Shown here in pieces: positions 35,273-43,824 of a DNA stretch of 64,000 nt. Below the pieces are notes generated by a model. That model saw nothing but the letters and a program-made list of their open reading frames with translations, searched no databases and was not told where the DNA came from. Position 1 is the stretch's first letter. Each line of letters opens with the position of its first letter. The translations under genes and the position numbers were made by a program. Origin of the DNA: Candidatus Desulfarcum epimagneticum (GTDB taxonomy: Bacteria > Desulfobacterota > Desulfobacteria > Desulfobacterales > CR-1); the NCBI GenBank assembly GCA_900659855.1, contig CAACVI010000052.1, positions 1 to 64,000 of the forward strand, read 5' to 3'.

Positions 35273-36277
35273 TTAAGGAACCACGAATCGGTTGGTCATC
35301 CCGATTCTTTTCAACGGCCCGGCCCATCTCCGGATGGTCCGGGCCGCCGGGTCTCGTTTTTCCGGCTCCAGGGTCTGAAGCCATGACCGGATATCGATGA
35401 ACATTTTTTTCCCGTCCTCCCCTTTTCCCCCGGGCTCCCAGGGAGCCGCGAAATCAAACAGCCGCCAGACCGAATCCCCGGTTTGCCTCGCCAGGTCCCG
35501 GATCATCAGGTAGGACGCCGAGTAGGGCTCCCGGTCCTGTCTTTTGGAAAGCGTCCGCTGAAAAAAGCCCGTGTCCACGTCTTTCACCCGCCCCATATGC
35601 TCGGCGAAATAGTGGCACAGCCCCTCAATATGCCAGTCATAGACGTAGGGGTTGGTCATGTGGCAGATCTCGTGGCCGAGCTTGAAAAAAAACATGGGAT
35701 CATTTCGGGCGGGCGCCACATACACCACAAAGGAACCGGCGGCCGCGTCAAGGATTTCGCACAACTCGAACCCTTCGGTTTTGTGTATTTTTTCGGGCAT
35801 GGGCAAAATGGCGCCGGGGAATCTCATCTCCAGGATTTTTCGCCCCCGCTCCAGGGAGGCGGCGGCGGCGATGACCCGGTTGAGGCGTTCGATGATTTCA
35901 AACTGTTCCCTGGCGGGGGGGATTTTTTGAGGCGCCTTCGCCTGAGATTCATGGCGCAGGATGTCCCAGGATAAGATGTCGGCCCGGGACAGAAGGGCCG
36001 GCTCTTTTTTGATCGCGCTTTGCCGGATGTGGATTTTCCGGACCGGCAGGGCCGGCTTTCCCATCAGGCGTTCGGCCTCGGCCAGCATGTCGCGCGCCGT
36101 TGAAAGCGTGGCGGCGTCCTCCGCCGGCTCGTAATGCTGGTGCCAGATGATATTTTTGCCCCGGTTCCCCGCGCACGCCCCCAGGAAAAGGACCAGGAAC
36201 AGGCCCAGGCAAACGCTTAAATTGACCAGCGGGAACGGGATGGATTTTCGACTTCGCATGGGGGGATGGGACTTCAT
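35273..36277 (-). CDS. Putative zinc metalloprotease lipoprotein
   Basis: 334 aa. The lipoprotein signal ends LFLGACAGN. Near residue 200 the sequence FKLGHEICHMTNPY contains HExxH, followed 15-25 residues on by IEGLCHYFAEHM. A Glu at this spacing would be the third zinc ligand of a gluzincin-type peptidase. No close family is recognised. The upstream region is helical. It is convergent with the giant exported protein (16 bp between stops), so the two may share a periplasmic job, but this is position only. Confidence 0.6.
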   Translation of the reverse strand: MKSHPPMRSRKSIPFPLVNLSVCLGLFLVLFLGACAGNRGKNIIWHQHYEPAEDAATLSTARDMLAEAERLMGKPALPVRKIHIRQSAIKKEPALLSRADILSWDILRHESQAKAPQKIPPAREQFEIIERLNRVIAAAASLERGRKILEMRFPGAILPMPEKIHKTEGFELCEILDAAAGSFVVYVAPARNDPMFFFKLGHEICHMTNPYVYDWHIEGLCHYFAEHMGRVKDVDTGFFQRTLSKRQDREPYSASYLMIRDLARQTGDSVWRLFDFAAPWEPGGKGEDGKKMFIDIRSWLQTLEPEKRDPAARTIRRWAGPLKRIGMTNRFVVP

Positions 36278-36300
36278 TTCACGGAAAAAGTCAAGCGCTA

Positions 36301-36320
36301 TTTTTTTACGATGCCGTCAA
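36301..36320. repeat. Solo end of the MITE-like element
   Basis: TTTTTTTACGATGCCGTCAA, one terminal motif only, lies just upstream of the metalloprotease start. The rest of this 175 bp intergenic stretch shows nothing I can name. Confidence 0.6.
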
Positions 36321-36452
36321 GTTTGACATTTCAAAACAAAGGTTGTACATTGCAAAGCCAAGAGAGCATGATTGACCTGCCCTTGTCTTCGTTCTTTTCC
36401 GTATGTCCCCTTTTTCTTTTTTTTCCCATAACCCCAAAAGGAGGGAAGCGCC

Positions 36453-36815
36453 ATGACCACCCAGGACAGATGCTGCACCATCGCGCCTTATTTCAAAGTT
36501 CACGAAGGTCAACTGGACGTGTTTAAAAAGAACTGTGAGGAATTTATCAAAAAAACCGAAACCGAGCCGAAATGCCTGTACTACGGTTTCAGTTTTGACG
36601 GGGATCAGGTCCATTGCAGGGAAGGGTATGAGGACGCCGAAGGATTGCTGGCGCATCTGGACAATGTGGGCGCCCTGCTTGCCGAGGCGCTCAAGATCGC
36701 CGATCTCGTTCGACTGGAGGTTCACGGCCCGGAGCGGGAGCTGGCGAAACTCCGCGAGCCCCTTGCGGAGCTGAGCCCCCAGTATTTTGTTTTAGAGCAA
36801 GGTTTCCGACGATAA
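36453..36815 (+). CDS. Antibiotic-biosynthesis-monooxygenase (ABM)-like protein
   Basis: 120 aa, behind AAAGGAGG. The single alpha/beta dimeric-barrel domain has KVHEGQLDVFKKNCEEFIKK, CLYYGFSFDGDQVHCREGY and EGLLAHLDNVGALL, the ABM pattern. Relatives act as small quinol monooxygenases or heme degraders, but many are uncharacterised. It stands alone between two repeat copies. Confidence 0.75.
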   Translation: MTTQDRCCTIAPYFKVHEGQLDVFKKNCEEFIKKTETEPKCLYYGFSFDGDQVHCREGYEDAEGLLAHLDNVGALLAEALKIADLVRLEVHGPERELAKLREPLAELSPQYFVLEQGFRR

Positions 36816-36817
36816 GA

Positions 36818-37020
36818 TTGATGGCGTTGTAAAAAATCCGATCTACGGCGTTGCAGCGCTTATTTTTAATTGAGGCATACTACATGTATTGCCTCAATTA
36901 AAAATAACCACTACGCCTTGTGGCTTAAATTTTAGCATATGGAATTTTTAACTTAGCCATCCCAAGCTTTTTTACGAGTTTATCAAGATTGATGGCGTTG
37001 TAAAAAATCCGATCTGCCGC
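36818..37020. repeat. MITE-like element, full copy plus start of a second
   Basis: The full unit 36818-36986 begins TTGATGGCGTTGTAAAAAAT, carries the palindrome TTTTTAATTGAGGCA / TGCCTCAATTAAAAA, and ends TTTTTTACGAGTTTATCAA. A second copy starts at 36989 (again TTGATGGCGTTG) and breaks off after about 30 bp. It begins 2 bp after the ABM stop codon. Confidence 0.9.
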
Positions 37021-37088
37021 AGTGTGGTTTTTTGACGGCAGGGGCGGTCAAGAAGGAATATTTTTGTCGGAATGCCGGAGAAAATCCT

Positions 37089-37244
37089 ATGGAAGAGATG
37101 ATCTGTCACTGTTTCGGGCACACCGCGTCCGACATTCGGAAAGATGTCGGGCTCCACGGCAGGTCCACCATACTGGAGAAAATTTTGTCCGAAAAGAAGG
37201 CCGGCGCATGTCAATGCGCCGTCAAAAATCCAAGAGGCCGCTGA
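37089..37244 (+). CDS. Small [2Fe-2S]/CopZ-C-terminal-like protein
   Basis: 51 aa from the ATG at 37089 (GGAG upstream). MICHCFGHTASDIRKDV, HGRSTILEKILSE and ACQCAVKNPRGR match the small C-x-C...C-x-C domain found at the C-terminus of CopZ-type copper chaperones and in stand-alone (2Fe-2S)-binding proteins. The four Cys (CHC and CQC) would hold the cluster or metal. It may deliver electrons or copper; no copper exporter is nearby. The 224 bp to the next gene holds nothing clear. Confidence 0.7.
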   Translation: MEEMICHCFGHTASDIRKDVGLHGRSTILEKILSEKKAGACQCAVKNPRGR

Positions 37245-37468
37245 TGCGTGGGCGACGTTCGCCAGGTGGCGGACAATGCCCTGGAAAAGCGCGCCCTCCA
37301 ATAAAAGGCAATCCGCATCCGCTGGCCCCTTTTATTTTCTTCCCCGGCCGGAAGGATCCGCCGGGGACAGGCGAATCATGTTTGACCGGGAGCCGCTTTT
37401 CTCGCTTGGCCGGTCCCTTTTTAAGACTCCGGCCCAGGATATTCTGGAACGTATGGAGGCAAAAAATC

Positions 37469-38281
37469 GTGGCGCGTCGAAAGCTCAAAGACTGGTTTGA
37501 CAAAGATCTGGCCATGACGCTGGCTGAAAAAATTCAAAAGGTCTTTCCCGATTTTGACTCAAAGCGGTTTGTTCAAACCGTTGAGGACGGGGTGAGGGGC
37601 CTGGAGCTGAAAGCCAGGGTGGAGCGGATCGCGGACGCGCTTCGGGATGAGCTGCCAAAGGATTACCCCCGGGCGCTGGAGATTCTCACGGCGATTTTGG
37701 GGCCTGAAAATCTAAAGGAAACCGGCATGTTCACGGAGGGCTACTGGATCATGCCCATCGCGAAATATGTGGAGAAATATGGGATTCGTCATTACTCAAA
37801 GTCCATTGAGGCCATTGAGGAAATCACCAAAAGACACACCGGGGAATATTGCGTCCGGCCCTTTATTGAAAAATATCCGCAAAAGACCCTGGCGGTCATG
37901 AGATCCTGGTCGAAAAATGAAAACGTTCATGTGAGAAGATTGTCAAGCGAGGGCGCGCGCCCCCGTCTGCCATGGGCCGGGAAACTGGACGTGTTTGTCG
38001 CGGATCCGGCGCCGGTTCTTGAGATACTGGAGAATTTAAAAGACGATCCGTCCCGGTTTGTCCAAAAATCCGTGGCCAACGCCATGAACGATATTTTGAA
38101 AGACAATGAGCGCATTGGGATGGAGACCCTTAAAAGATGGTCCAGAGACGCGGGCCGGATCCGACGGTGGATCATCCGGCGCGCCCTTCGAAACCTGATC
38201 AAAAAAGGAAACGCCGAGGCCGTCGGCCTTCTTGAGGCCCTGGATGCCGGCGGCGCTCTGTCGCCGCGAAATCAGCGCTGA
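37469..38281 (+). CDS. DNA alkylation repair protein (AlkC/AlkD HEAT-repeat type)
   Basis: 270 aa. The start is GTG at 37469, with GGAGG nine bases upstream, giving (M)ARRKLKDWFDKDLAMTLAE, the usual family N-terminus; the frame open further upstream has no support. The HEAT-like repeats include YWIMPIAKYVEKYG, VHVRRLSSEGARPRLPW and SRFVQKSVANAMNDILKD, close to the AlkC subgroup. These glycosylases remove 3-methyladenine and similar cationic lesions without base flipping. It is apparently monocistronic. Confidence 0.85.
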   Translation: MARRKLKDWFDKDLAMTLAEKIQKVFPDFDSKRFVQTVEDGVRGLELKARVERIADALRDELPKDYPRALEILTAILGPENLKETGMFTEGYWIMPIAKYVEKYGIRHYSKSIEAIEEITKRHTGEYCVRPFIEKYPQKTLAVMRSWSKNENVHVRRLSSEGARPRLPWAGKLDVFVADPAPVLEILENLKDDPSRFVQKSVANAMNDILKDNERIGMETLKRWSRDAGRIRRWIIRRALRNLIKKGNAEAVGLLEALDAGGALSPRNQR

Positions 38282-38391
38282 CCCATCAGAAACAGCCACC
38301 TCTCTGAATTTTGACTCGCCCATGACCTTTTGGAACTGAAACGTTTCCCCCGCGCGTGCAAGAAGAAATTTTGGCGCCGTCCATTCTTTTT

Positions 38392-38420
38392 TTGACATTT
38401 TTTTCTTATTTTCCTTATTT
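38392..38420 (+). promoter_or_regulatory. Candidate sigma-70 promoter
   Basis: TTGACA at 38392-38397 and TTATTT at 38415-38420 have a 17 bp spacer, in the 336 bp AT-rich gap before the lipoprotein gene. Two further ribosome-site-like AAAGGAGG stretches near 38530-38555 precede no convincing start. I see nothing else in this gap. Confidence 0.4.
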
Positions 38421-38617
38421 TTACCATCAAACTCCTTGATAAAATTCATAAAATTGAAGATGATGCCAGTCATCTTGGAATTTAAAAAATTGAATCCCTC
38501 AAAAAAAATCTGTTTCAGAAAATAAAGAAAGGAGGAAATCATTCAAAGGAGGCAAACAAGGGGTTGTCAAAAAACGCGAATCATGCCAGGACAATGAGAT
38601 GGAAAGGAGAATTTAAA

Positions 38618-39010
38618 ATGAAAAGAATGGGGTATGTTTTTTTGATTATGTTGATCTGCTGCGCCTTCATCGGATGCGCCAGCGGCGGAAACAAAGCGTT
38701 GAAATTTGAAAATCAGTCTTCCATTGGTCAGAAAATCAAAAGGGGCGTGACCACCCAGCCCCAGATCAGGGCCATGTTCGGGGACCCCATCAGGACCAAT
38801 TTCACGGACAGCGGCAACATCATCTGGCATTACGAGTTTTTCAAGACAAGGCTGAAGGCGACCAGTTATATTCCCGTGGTGGGTTTATTTGATTCCGGGA
38901 AAAAAGGCAAAAAGAAGGAGCTGGTGGTGTTCTTCGACAAAAAGGGAACCGTGCGGAATTATTCCATGTCCTCGTCGGATGTGGAGACGTTCGAGGGTTT
39001 GATTCAATAG
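38618..39010 (+). CDS. BamE/SmpA-like small lipoprotein
   Basis: 130 aa from the ATG at 38618, behind GGAAAGGAG; a TTG 18 codons earlier would bury the signal peptide. The signal ends CCAFIGCASGG, a clear lipobox. The mature part has GQKIKRGVTTQPQIRAMFGD, SGNIIWHYEFFKT and ELVVFFDKKGTVRNYS, the pattern of the BamE/OmlA fold (beta-hairpins after a GxTxxQVxxxxGxP motif). It may belong to outer-membrane assembly or be a looser relative. It stands alone. Confidence 0.75.
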   Translation: MKRMGYVFLIMLICCAFIGCASGGNKALKFENQSSIGQKIKRGVTTQPQIRAMFGDPIRTNFTDSGNIIWHYEFFKTRLKATSYIPVVGLFDSGKKGKKKELVVFFDKKGTVRNYSMSSSDVETFEGLIQ

Positions 39011-39036
39011 CCTTTCCCCGAATTCCATGCCGCGCC

Positions 39037-39083
39037 GGCCGGCGTCGCGGGGTCTGTTCGCTAGGCTCCCCGACCCGCCGGCC
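39037..39083. other. Long GC-rich inverted repeat upstream of pyrF
   Basis: GGCCGGCG (39037) pairs with CGCCGGCC (ending 39083). Inside, after a 3x3 internal loop, CGGGG pairs with CCCCG around a 15-base loop. No T-run follows. It could be a transcript-end structure for the lipoprotein gene or a leader element of pyrF. Confidence 0.5.
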
Positions 39084-39231
39084 CCTTTCATTCCCCGGTC
39101 CGGAACCGGCCCGAAGTTCATTTGACAGACTTCATTTGAGCGTTTGCAAGTCGGCCCCATTTGTGTTAATCTTCCCTTCGACATTTTCACACGGACAGGC
39201 CCGATTGGCGAGGGCGTTTAAGGAGTTTTTC

Positions 39232-39939
39232 ATGAGGCAGGCAAAGGATTTCATCGTGTTTCCCCTGGATGTCCCTTCAAAGGACGAGGCGCTGAGGCTC
39301 GCCGGGCTTTTAAAAGGCAGGGTGGGCATGTTCAAGGTGGGGCTGGAGCTTTTTATCCAGGAAGGCCCGGGCATTGTGGAGGCGGTCCGCTCGGCGGGCG
39401 GGGCGAAAATTTTCCTGGATTTGAAACTGCACGACATCCCGGAGACGGTGTTCAAGGCCATGGGGCGCGTGGCCGCCCTGGGGGCGGATTTCGCCACCGT
39501 TCATTTCGGCGAGTCCCGCCGGATGGCAAAGGCCGCCGTGAGGGGCGCCGATGGCCGCGTGGGGGTGCTGGGGGTGACCGCGCTCACCAGTGTTTCGGAC
39601 GAAGACCTGCGGGCGGCCGGGCTTCCGGACGCCTCGGCCCTGGTCCTGGAAAGGGCGGGGGAGTTTCACAAGGCCGGGTGCGCGGGGGTGGTATGCTCGG
39701 CCCTGGAGGTGAAAAAGGTGAAGGAAGCGTTTGGAAAAGGCTTTCAGGCGGTGACCCCGGGCATTCGGCCCGGGTGGGAGGGCGTGAGCCGGGGGGACCA
39801 GAAACGGGTGGCCACGCCCTTTGACGCGGTCCGGGACGGCTCGGATCACCTGGTGATCGGCCGACCCATACGCGACGCCCGGGACCCCGGCCGCGCGGCC
39901 GACCGGGTCGCGGAGGAAATCGGGCGGGCGTTGGGGTAA
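39232..39939 (+). CDS. pyrF: Orotidine-5'-phosphate decarboxylase
   Basis: 235 aa from the ATG at 39232, with AAGGAG six bases upstream. The catalytic signature FLDLKLHDIPETV (Asp-Lys...Asp) is intact. PLDVPSKDEALRLAG starts the barrel, and DHLVIGRPIRDARDPG forms the phosphate-binding end. It makes UMP from OMP, the last step of pyrimidine synthesis. It is monocistronic, with a repeat remnant 11 bp after the stop. Confidence 0.96.
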   Translation: MRQAKDFIVFPLDVPSKDEALRLAGLLKGRVGMFKVGLELFIQEGPGIVEAVRSAGGAKIFLDLKLHDIPETVFKAMGRVAALGADFATVHFGESRRMAKAAVRGADGRVGVLGVTALTSVSDEDLRAAGLPDASALVLERAGEFHKAGCAGVVCSALEVKKVKEAFGKGFQAVTPGIRPGWEGVSRGDQKRVATPFDAVRDGSDHLVIGRPIRDARDPGRAADRVAEEIGRALG

Positions 39940-39950
39940 GGGCTCGCCCA

Positions 39951-40021
39951 AAAATAACCACTACGCCTTGTATATCGAATTTTTTACGACGCTGTCCCGT
40001 GATTTTTTACGGGTTTATCAA
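39951..40021. repeat. MITE-like element, right part only
   Basis: It starts inside the family at AAAAATAACCACTACGCCTTG and ends ATTTTTTACGGGTTTATCAA; the left half with one palindrome arm is missing. Confidence 0.8.
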
Positions 40022-40049
40022 AATTGTAAACTGATTTTTGAGCGAACCC

Positions 40050-40086
40050 TAAAAAAAAATCGCCTCCTTAAAAAAAGGAGGCGATT
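40050..40086 (-). terminator. Rho-independent terminator after lysC
   Basis: AATCGCCTCC (40058-40067) pairs perfectly with GGAGGCGATT (40077-40086). Read on the minus strand, a run of T follows (complement of the A-run at 40051-40057). It is about 100 bp past the lysC stop. Confidence 0.85.
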
Positions 40087-40163
40087 CGATACGCGATCAC
40101 ACAAAGGACCACGATGGCGGCGAGCAGCGCAAAGACCGACTGCTCCCGGTTAAAAAACCGCAT
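40068..40163 (-). CDS. Possible 31-aa single-helix membrane microprotein
   Basis: ATG at 40163 behind AAAAGGGAC gives a 31-residue product: MRFFNREQ, then a hydrophobic helix SVFALLAAIVVLCVIAYRIA, then SFF. It lies between lysC and its terminator and stops within the terminator loop. The composition suits a real small membrane protein, but at this length chance cannot be excluded. Confidence 0.35.
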   Translation of the reverse strand: MRFFNREQSVFALLAAIVVLCVIAYRIASFF

Positions 40164-40187
40164 GTCCCTTTTGTTGGGGCTCCGCCA

Positions 40188-41414
40188 TCATTCTTCGTCC
40201 AGATCAAACGCCGAGTGAAGAATGCGAACCGCAAGCTCCACGTATTTTTCCTCAATGACGCAGGAAATCCGGATTTCGGACGTGCTGATCATCAGGATAT
40301 TGATGTTTTCTTTGGCCAGCGCGTTGAACACATTGGCCGCCACCCCGGAATTTTCCTTCATCCCGATGCCGATCACCGACACCTTGGCGATGTTTTTGTC
40401 GTAGAAAATATCCTTGGCGTTGATTTCCCGGACCACTTTTTTGCCCATTTCCAGGGCCTGATCAAAATTTTCAGTGGAAACCGTAAAGGTGAGATCCGTC
40501 GCCTCCCCGGCCCGGGTATTCTGGATGATCATATCCACCGAGATGGACTTGTCCGCCAGCTCCGAGAATATTTTTCCCGCCATTCCGGGCTCGTCGGGAA
40601 CCCCTTCCAGAGTGATCCGAACCTCATCCCGGCTGTGGGTGATGGCGGACACCGAAAGTTTTTCCATTTCGGGGTTCGTGGATTCGCTTACAACCATGGT
40701 TCCTTCCTCCTCAGAAAATGATGATCGGACATGAACGGGGACGTTATATTTTTTTGCGAAAGCGACGGAACGGATTTGCAGAATCTTGGCCCCAAGACTT
40801 GACATGTTGAGCATCTCGTCATACGAGATGGAACTGAGTTTTTTCGCCCTCCGGCATATATTGGGGTCGGCGGTGTAAATTCCATTTACGTCCGTGTAAA
40901 TTTCGCACATATCGGCGTTGAGCGCTGAGGCGATGGCCACAGCCGATGTGTCCGAGCCTCCGCGTCCCAGGGTGGTGATGTCCCCTTCGGGGTTGATGCC
41001 CTGGAAGCCGGCCACCACGACGATGTTGCGTTCTTTCAAAAGCGCCTCAATGCGCCGGGTGTCGATGGACATGATCCGGGCGTTGCCGTGGTCGCCGTCT
41101 GTCTGTATCCCGGCCTGAAATCCCAAAAGCGAGCATGCCTTGTATCCCATGGAAGCCAGCACCATGGCCAGAAGGGCCACAGTCTTCTGCTCGCCGGTGG
41201 ACACCAGCGCGTCGCGCTCTCTTTTGGCCGATCTCCATGTGGCGGCCTCTCTGGCCATGTCCAGAAGTTTGTCTGTGTCTCCCGCCATGGCGGACAGCAC
41301 CACCACCACATCGTGGCCCTGCTTATAGGTTTTCAGGACGCGCTCAGCGACATGGGTGATCCGCTGGATGTCCGCCACTGATGTGCCGCCGTATTTTTGA
41401 ACAAAAAGAGCCAT
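40188..41414 (-). CDS. lysC: Aspartate kinase
   Basis: 408 aa. The N-terminal kinase domain begins VQKYGGTSVADIQRI and has TLGRGGSDTSAVAIA. Two C-terminal ACT regulatory domains follow (about 265-400), with VRITLEGVPDEPGMAGKIF and VSVIGIGMKENSGVAANVF. It phosphorylates aspartate, the entry step to lysine, threonine and methionine. The ACT pair suggests feedback control by lysine and/or threonine. A strong terminator lies downstream. Confidence 0.97.
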   Translation of the reverse strand: MALFVQKYGGTSVADIQRITHVAERVLKTYKQGHDVVVVLSAMAGDTDKLLDMAREAATWRSAKRERDALVSTGEQKTVALLAMVLASMGYKACSLLGFQAGIQTDGDHGNARIMSIDTRRIEALLKERNIVVVAGFQGINPEGDITTLGRGGSDTSAVAIASALNADMCEIYTDVNGIYTADPNICRRAKKLSSISYDEMLNMSSLGAKILQIRSVAFAKKYNVPVHVRSSFSEEEGTMVVSESTNPEMEKLSVSAITHSRDEVRITLEGVPDEPGMAGKIFSELADKSISVDMIIQNTRAGEATDLTFTVSTENFDQALEMGKKVVREINAKDIFYDKNIAKVSVIGIGMKENSGVAANVFNALAKENINILMISTSEIRISCVIEEKYVELAVRILHSAFDLDEE

Positions 41415-41521
41415 TGTTACCTCGTTATGATTGTAGATTGCCTGGAGCCGGGCCTTTCAGTTTTGATGGATTTCGCCCGACCCGGGAAAACCCGACCCGG
41501 AAAAAAGGGGACGGAAACGCG

Positions 41522-42013
41522 CTAAACGCCTTTCGCATATTGGGTTAGACTTTGTAACAGATTTTTCCAACCCTGTCCATTAAAAAAAAAAATAAAACGA
41601 CGGGATTTTTCACCCGTGATTTTGATCCGCGCGTCCAGATGACAGGCGAGGGGAAAATCCCCCAGCCGTTCGGGCCATTCCACGGCGGTTACCCCGTTTT
41701 TTTCGATTTTTTCATAAAAACCGATTAATTCCAGCTCAAACGGGTCTGAGACCCGGTAGAGGTCCGAGTGAAAAAACGGCCGGTCTCCGGGGTATTCGTT
41801 GATGATGGCGTAGGTGGGGCTGGTGATATAACAGTCTTTTGGAACGCCGAGGCCCAGGGCCATCCCCTGGGCGAAACGGGTTTTCCCGGCGCCCATTTCC
41901 CCGCTTAAGGTCACCACCGAGCCCGGTGGGGCCAGGGCGCCGACCCGCGCCCCGAGTCTTCGGGTCTCATCCGGGGCATGGGTGTCAATGGACAGCGTGT
42001 CACGTGGGGGCAT
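41522..42013 (-). CDS. tsaE: tRNA threonylcarbamoyladenosine biosynthesis ATPase TsaE
   Basis: 163 aa from the ATG at 42013, with AAAGGA six bases upstream; an ATG 15 codons earlier would overlap nnr. Walker A SGEMGAGKTRFAQGMA is typical, as are TSPTYAIINEYPG and FHSDLYRV. It works with TsaB and TsaD on t6A37 of tRNAs reading ANN codons. It is 10 bp after nnr, the usual operon partner. Confidence 0.93.
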   Translation of the reverse strand: MPPRDTLSIDTHAPDETRRLGARVGALAPPGSVVTLSGEMGAGKTRFAQGMALGLGVPKDCYITSPTYAIINEYPGDRPFFHSDLYRVSDPFELELIGFYEKIEKNGVTAVEWPERLGDFPLACHLDARIKITGEKSRRFIFFFNGQGWKNLLQSLTQYAKGV

Positions 42014-42023
42014 GGCGATTCCT

Positions 42024-43625
42024 TTAACGGCGCTTTTGAAAAACGCGCCGGTTTTCACGGCGGCGGCCGCGCGGGTGAAGCAGGGCGTCGAGGCGGCCCG
42101 GGATCTCCTCCATCACCTCCCCGGCCAGAAAGCCGAAGGCCCCCTTTTTTTCCGCCAGGCGGTCGGCCGCGTCGCCGTGGATGTAAACCGCCGCCGCGGC
42201 CGCGTCCCCGGGCGAAAGGCCCTGGGAAAGCAGGCCGGCCAAGACGCCGGTCAACACATCTCCCATGCCCCCCGAGGCCATCCCCGGGTTTCCGGTGGGA
42301 TTGATCAGCGCCCGGCCGTTCGGGCCGGCCACAATGGTTTTCGCGCCTTTTAAAACCACATGGGCGCCCGTATCGGCCGCCAGGGCCCGGGCGTGTCCCA
42401 GGCGGTCGTTCTGGACGTCCGCGGTCGTGGATTGGATCAGGCGCGCCATCTCACCGGGATGGGGGGTGAGGATCACCGGCCCGGCGCTTTGTCTCAAAAT
42501 GGATACGTCGCCGGCCAGGCAGTTGAGGGCGTCGGCGTCGATGACCATGGGAATGGGGCATTCGGCCGCCAGGCGGCGGACCAGTCGGCGGACGCCTGGG
42601 TCCGCGCCCAGGCCCGGGCCCATGGCCAGGACATTTTTTTCCAAAAGAAGCGCTTTGATTTCGTCAAAGGCGGCCATGCCCAGGCGGCCGTTTTCGGATT
42701 CGGGAAGGGGATGGGTCATGGTTTCCATGGAAAGGGTTTCCAAAACGCCGCTCACTCCCCGGGGAGCGGCGATGGTCACCAGCCCGGCCCCGGCCCGCAT
42801 GGCGGACACGCCGGTCATGGCGGCGGCCCCGGTTTTGCCGGGGGAGCCGGCCAGCGCCAGGACATGGCCGTTGTCCCCTTTGTGAATGTCGGCGCCTTTG
42901 GGGGAGAAAAACGACCGGATACGCGCCGGGTCGGTCAGGCGCGTGTCGGGTTTCACCAGGGCGGCGATATGACGGGGGATGCCGATGTCCACCACCTCCA
43001 GTTTTCCGCAGAAATCGGCGCCCGGCCAAAGAATATGCCCGATTTTGGGAAAGGCGAATGTGGCCGTGGCCCGGGCCCGGACGCACGCGCCCCTTGGCCG
43101 GCCGGTGTCGGAATCCAGCCCCGAGGGAATGTCCACTGAAAACACGGGCCTTTTCAGGGAGTTGACAAAGGCGATGGCCTCCTCAAACAGCCCCCGGACA
43201 TCGGACGAAAGCCCGGTTCCCAGCATGGCGTCGATGAAAACCGTGTGGCGGCCGAGGCGGTCTTTCACCGAGGCGAACGCCGCCGGGTCGGGAGCTTCTA
43301 AAACCTCCACTCCCAGGGGCTCCAGAAGGGCCAGGTTGTCCGCCGCCTCTCCTTTCACGCGTTTTTTTTCAGAAAGAAGACACACAGATGTCTCCACCCC
43401 CCATTCATGGAGGAGGCGGGCGATGACAAAGCCGTCGCCCCCGTTGTTTCCCCTTCCGGCCAGAACCCCGGCGCTGTTTTCACGCGCGGGTTTGGGGAAA
43501 CGCTCCATGAACGCCCGGGCGGCGCCCCGGCCGGCGGTCTCCATGAGAACCCTCCCGGGGATTCCAAAGGACTCAATGGTCAATCGATCCATTTCGCGCA
43601 TCTGCGCGGCGGTGACAATTCGCAT
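42024..43625 (-). CDS. nnr: Bifunctional NAD(P)H-hydrate epimerase/dehydratase
   Basis: 533 aa, full length. The N-terminal epimerase (YjeF_N, about 1-215) has LAGRGNNGGDGFVIARLL. The C-terminal ADP- or ATP-dependent dehydratase (about 235-520) has KGDNGHVLALAGSPGKTGA and the signature NPGMASGGMGDVLTGVLAG. It repairs damaged nicotinamide cofactors. It heads the nnr-tsaE pair. The start lies about 15 bp from a repeat element. Confidence 0.95.
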   Translation of the reverse strand: MRIVTAAQMREMDRLTIESFGIPGRVLMETAGRGAARAFMERFPKPARENSAGVLAGRGNNGGDGFVIARLLHEWGVETSVCLLSEKKRVKGEAADNLALLEPLGVEVLEAPDPAAFASVKDRLGRHTVFIDAMLGTGLSSDVRGLFEEAIAFVNSLKRPVFSVDIPSGLDSDTGRPRGACVRARATATFAFPKIGHILWPGADFCGKLEVVDIGIPRHIAALVKPDTRLTDPARIRSFFSPKGADIHKGDNGHVLALAGSPGKTGAAAMTGVSAMRAGAGLVTIAAPRGVSGVLETLSMETMTHPLPESENGRLGMAAFDEIKALLLEKNVLAMGPGLGADPGVRRLVRRLAAECPIPMVIDADALNCLAGDVSILRQSAGPVILTPHPGEMARLIQSTTADVQNDRLGHARALAADTGAHVVLKGAKTIVAGPNGRALINPTGNPGMASGGMGDVLTGVLAGLLSQGLSPGDAAAAAVYIHGDAADRLAEKKGAFGFLAGEVMEEIPGRLDALLHPRGRRRENRRVFQKRR

Positions 43626-43640
43626 GTGATTTTCTCCGGT

Positions 43641-43824
43641 AGATCGGATTTTTTACGACGCCGTCAAAGTTGATAACCTCTTAAAAACGCTTGGGATGGC
43701 TAAGTTAAAAATGCGATATACAAGGCGTGGCGCTTATTTTTAATTGAGGCAATACATGGTAGTATGCCTCAATTCAAAATAAGCGCCGCAACGCAGTAGA
43801 TCGGATTTTTTACGACGCCATCAA
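43641..43824. repeat. MITE-like element ending at the pdxJ stop codon
   Basis: The full unit 43670-43824 runs from TTGATAACCTCTTAAAAACG to TTTTTTACGACGCCATCAA, with the palindrome TTTTTAATTGAGGCA / TGCCTCAATTCAAAA. An extra end (GATTTTTTACGACGCCGTCAA) precedes it at 43646-43666. The final TCAA contains the TGA stop of minus-strand pdxJ. Confidence 0.9.

Noticed and set aside
37378-37500. 40-codon frame MFDREPLFSLGRSLF... upstream of the repair gene
   Set aside because: It has a weak ribosome site, overlaps the GTG start of the real gene and shows no family pattern.
38036-38542. 168-codon minus-strand open frame
   Set aside because: It lies mostly antisense to the alkylation-repair gene; the rest is low-complexity Lys/Phe-rich sequence with no recognisable family.
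39968-40153. 61-codon plus-strand frame
   Set aside because: It is made of a repeat remnant plus the antisense of the lysC terminator region; it is composition-driven.
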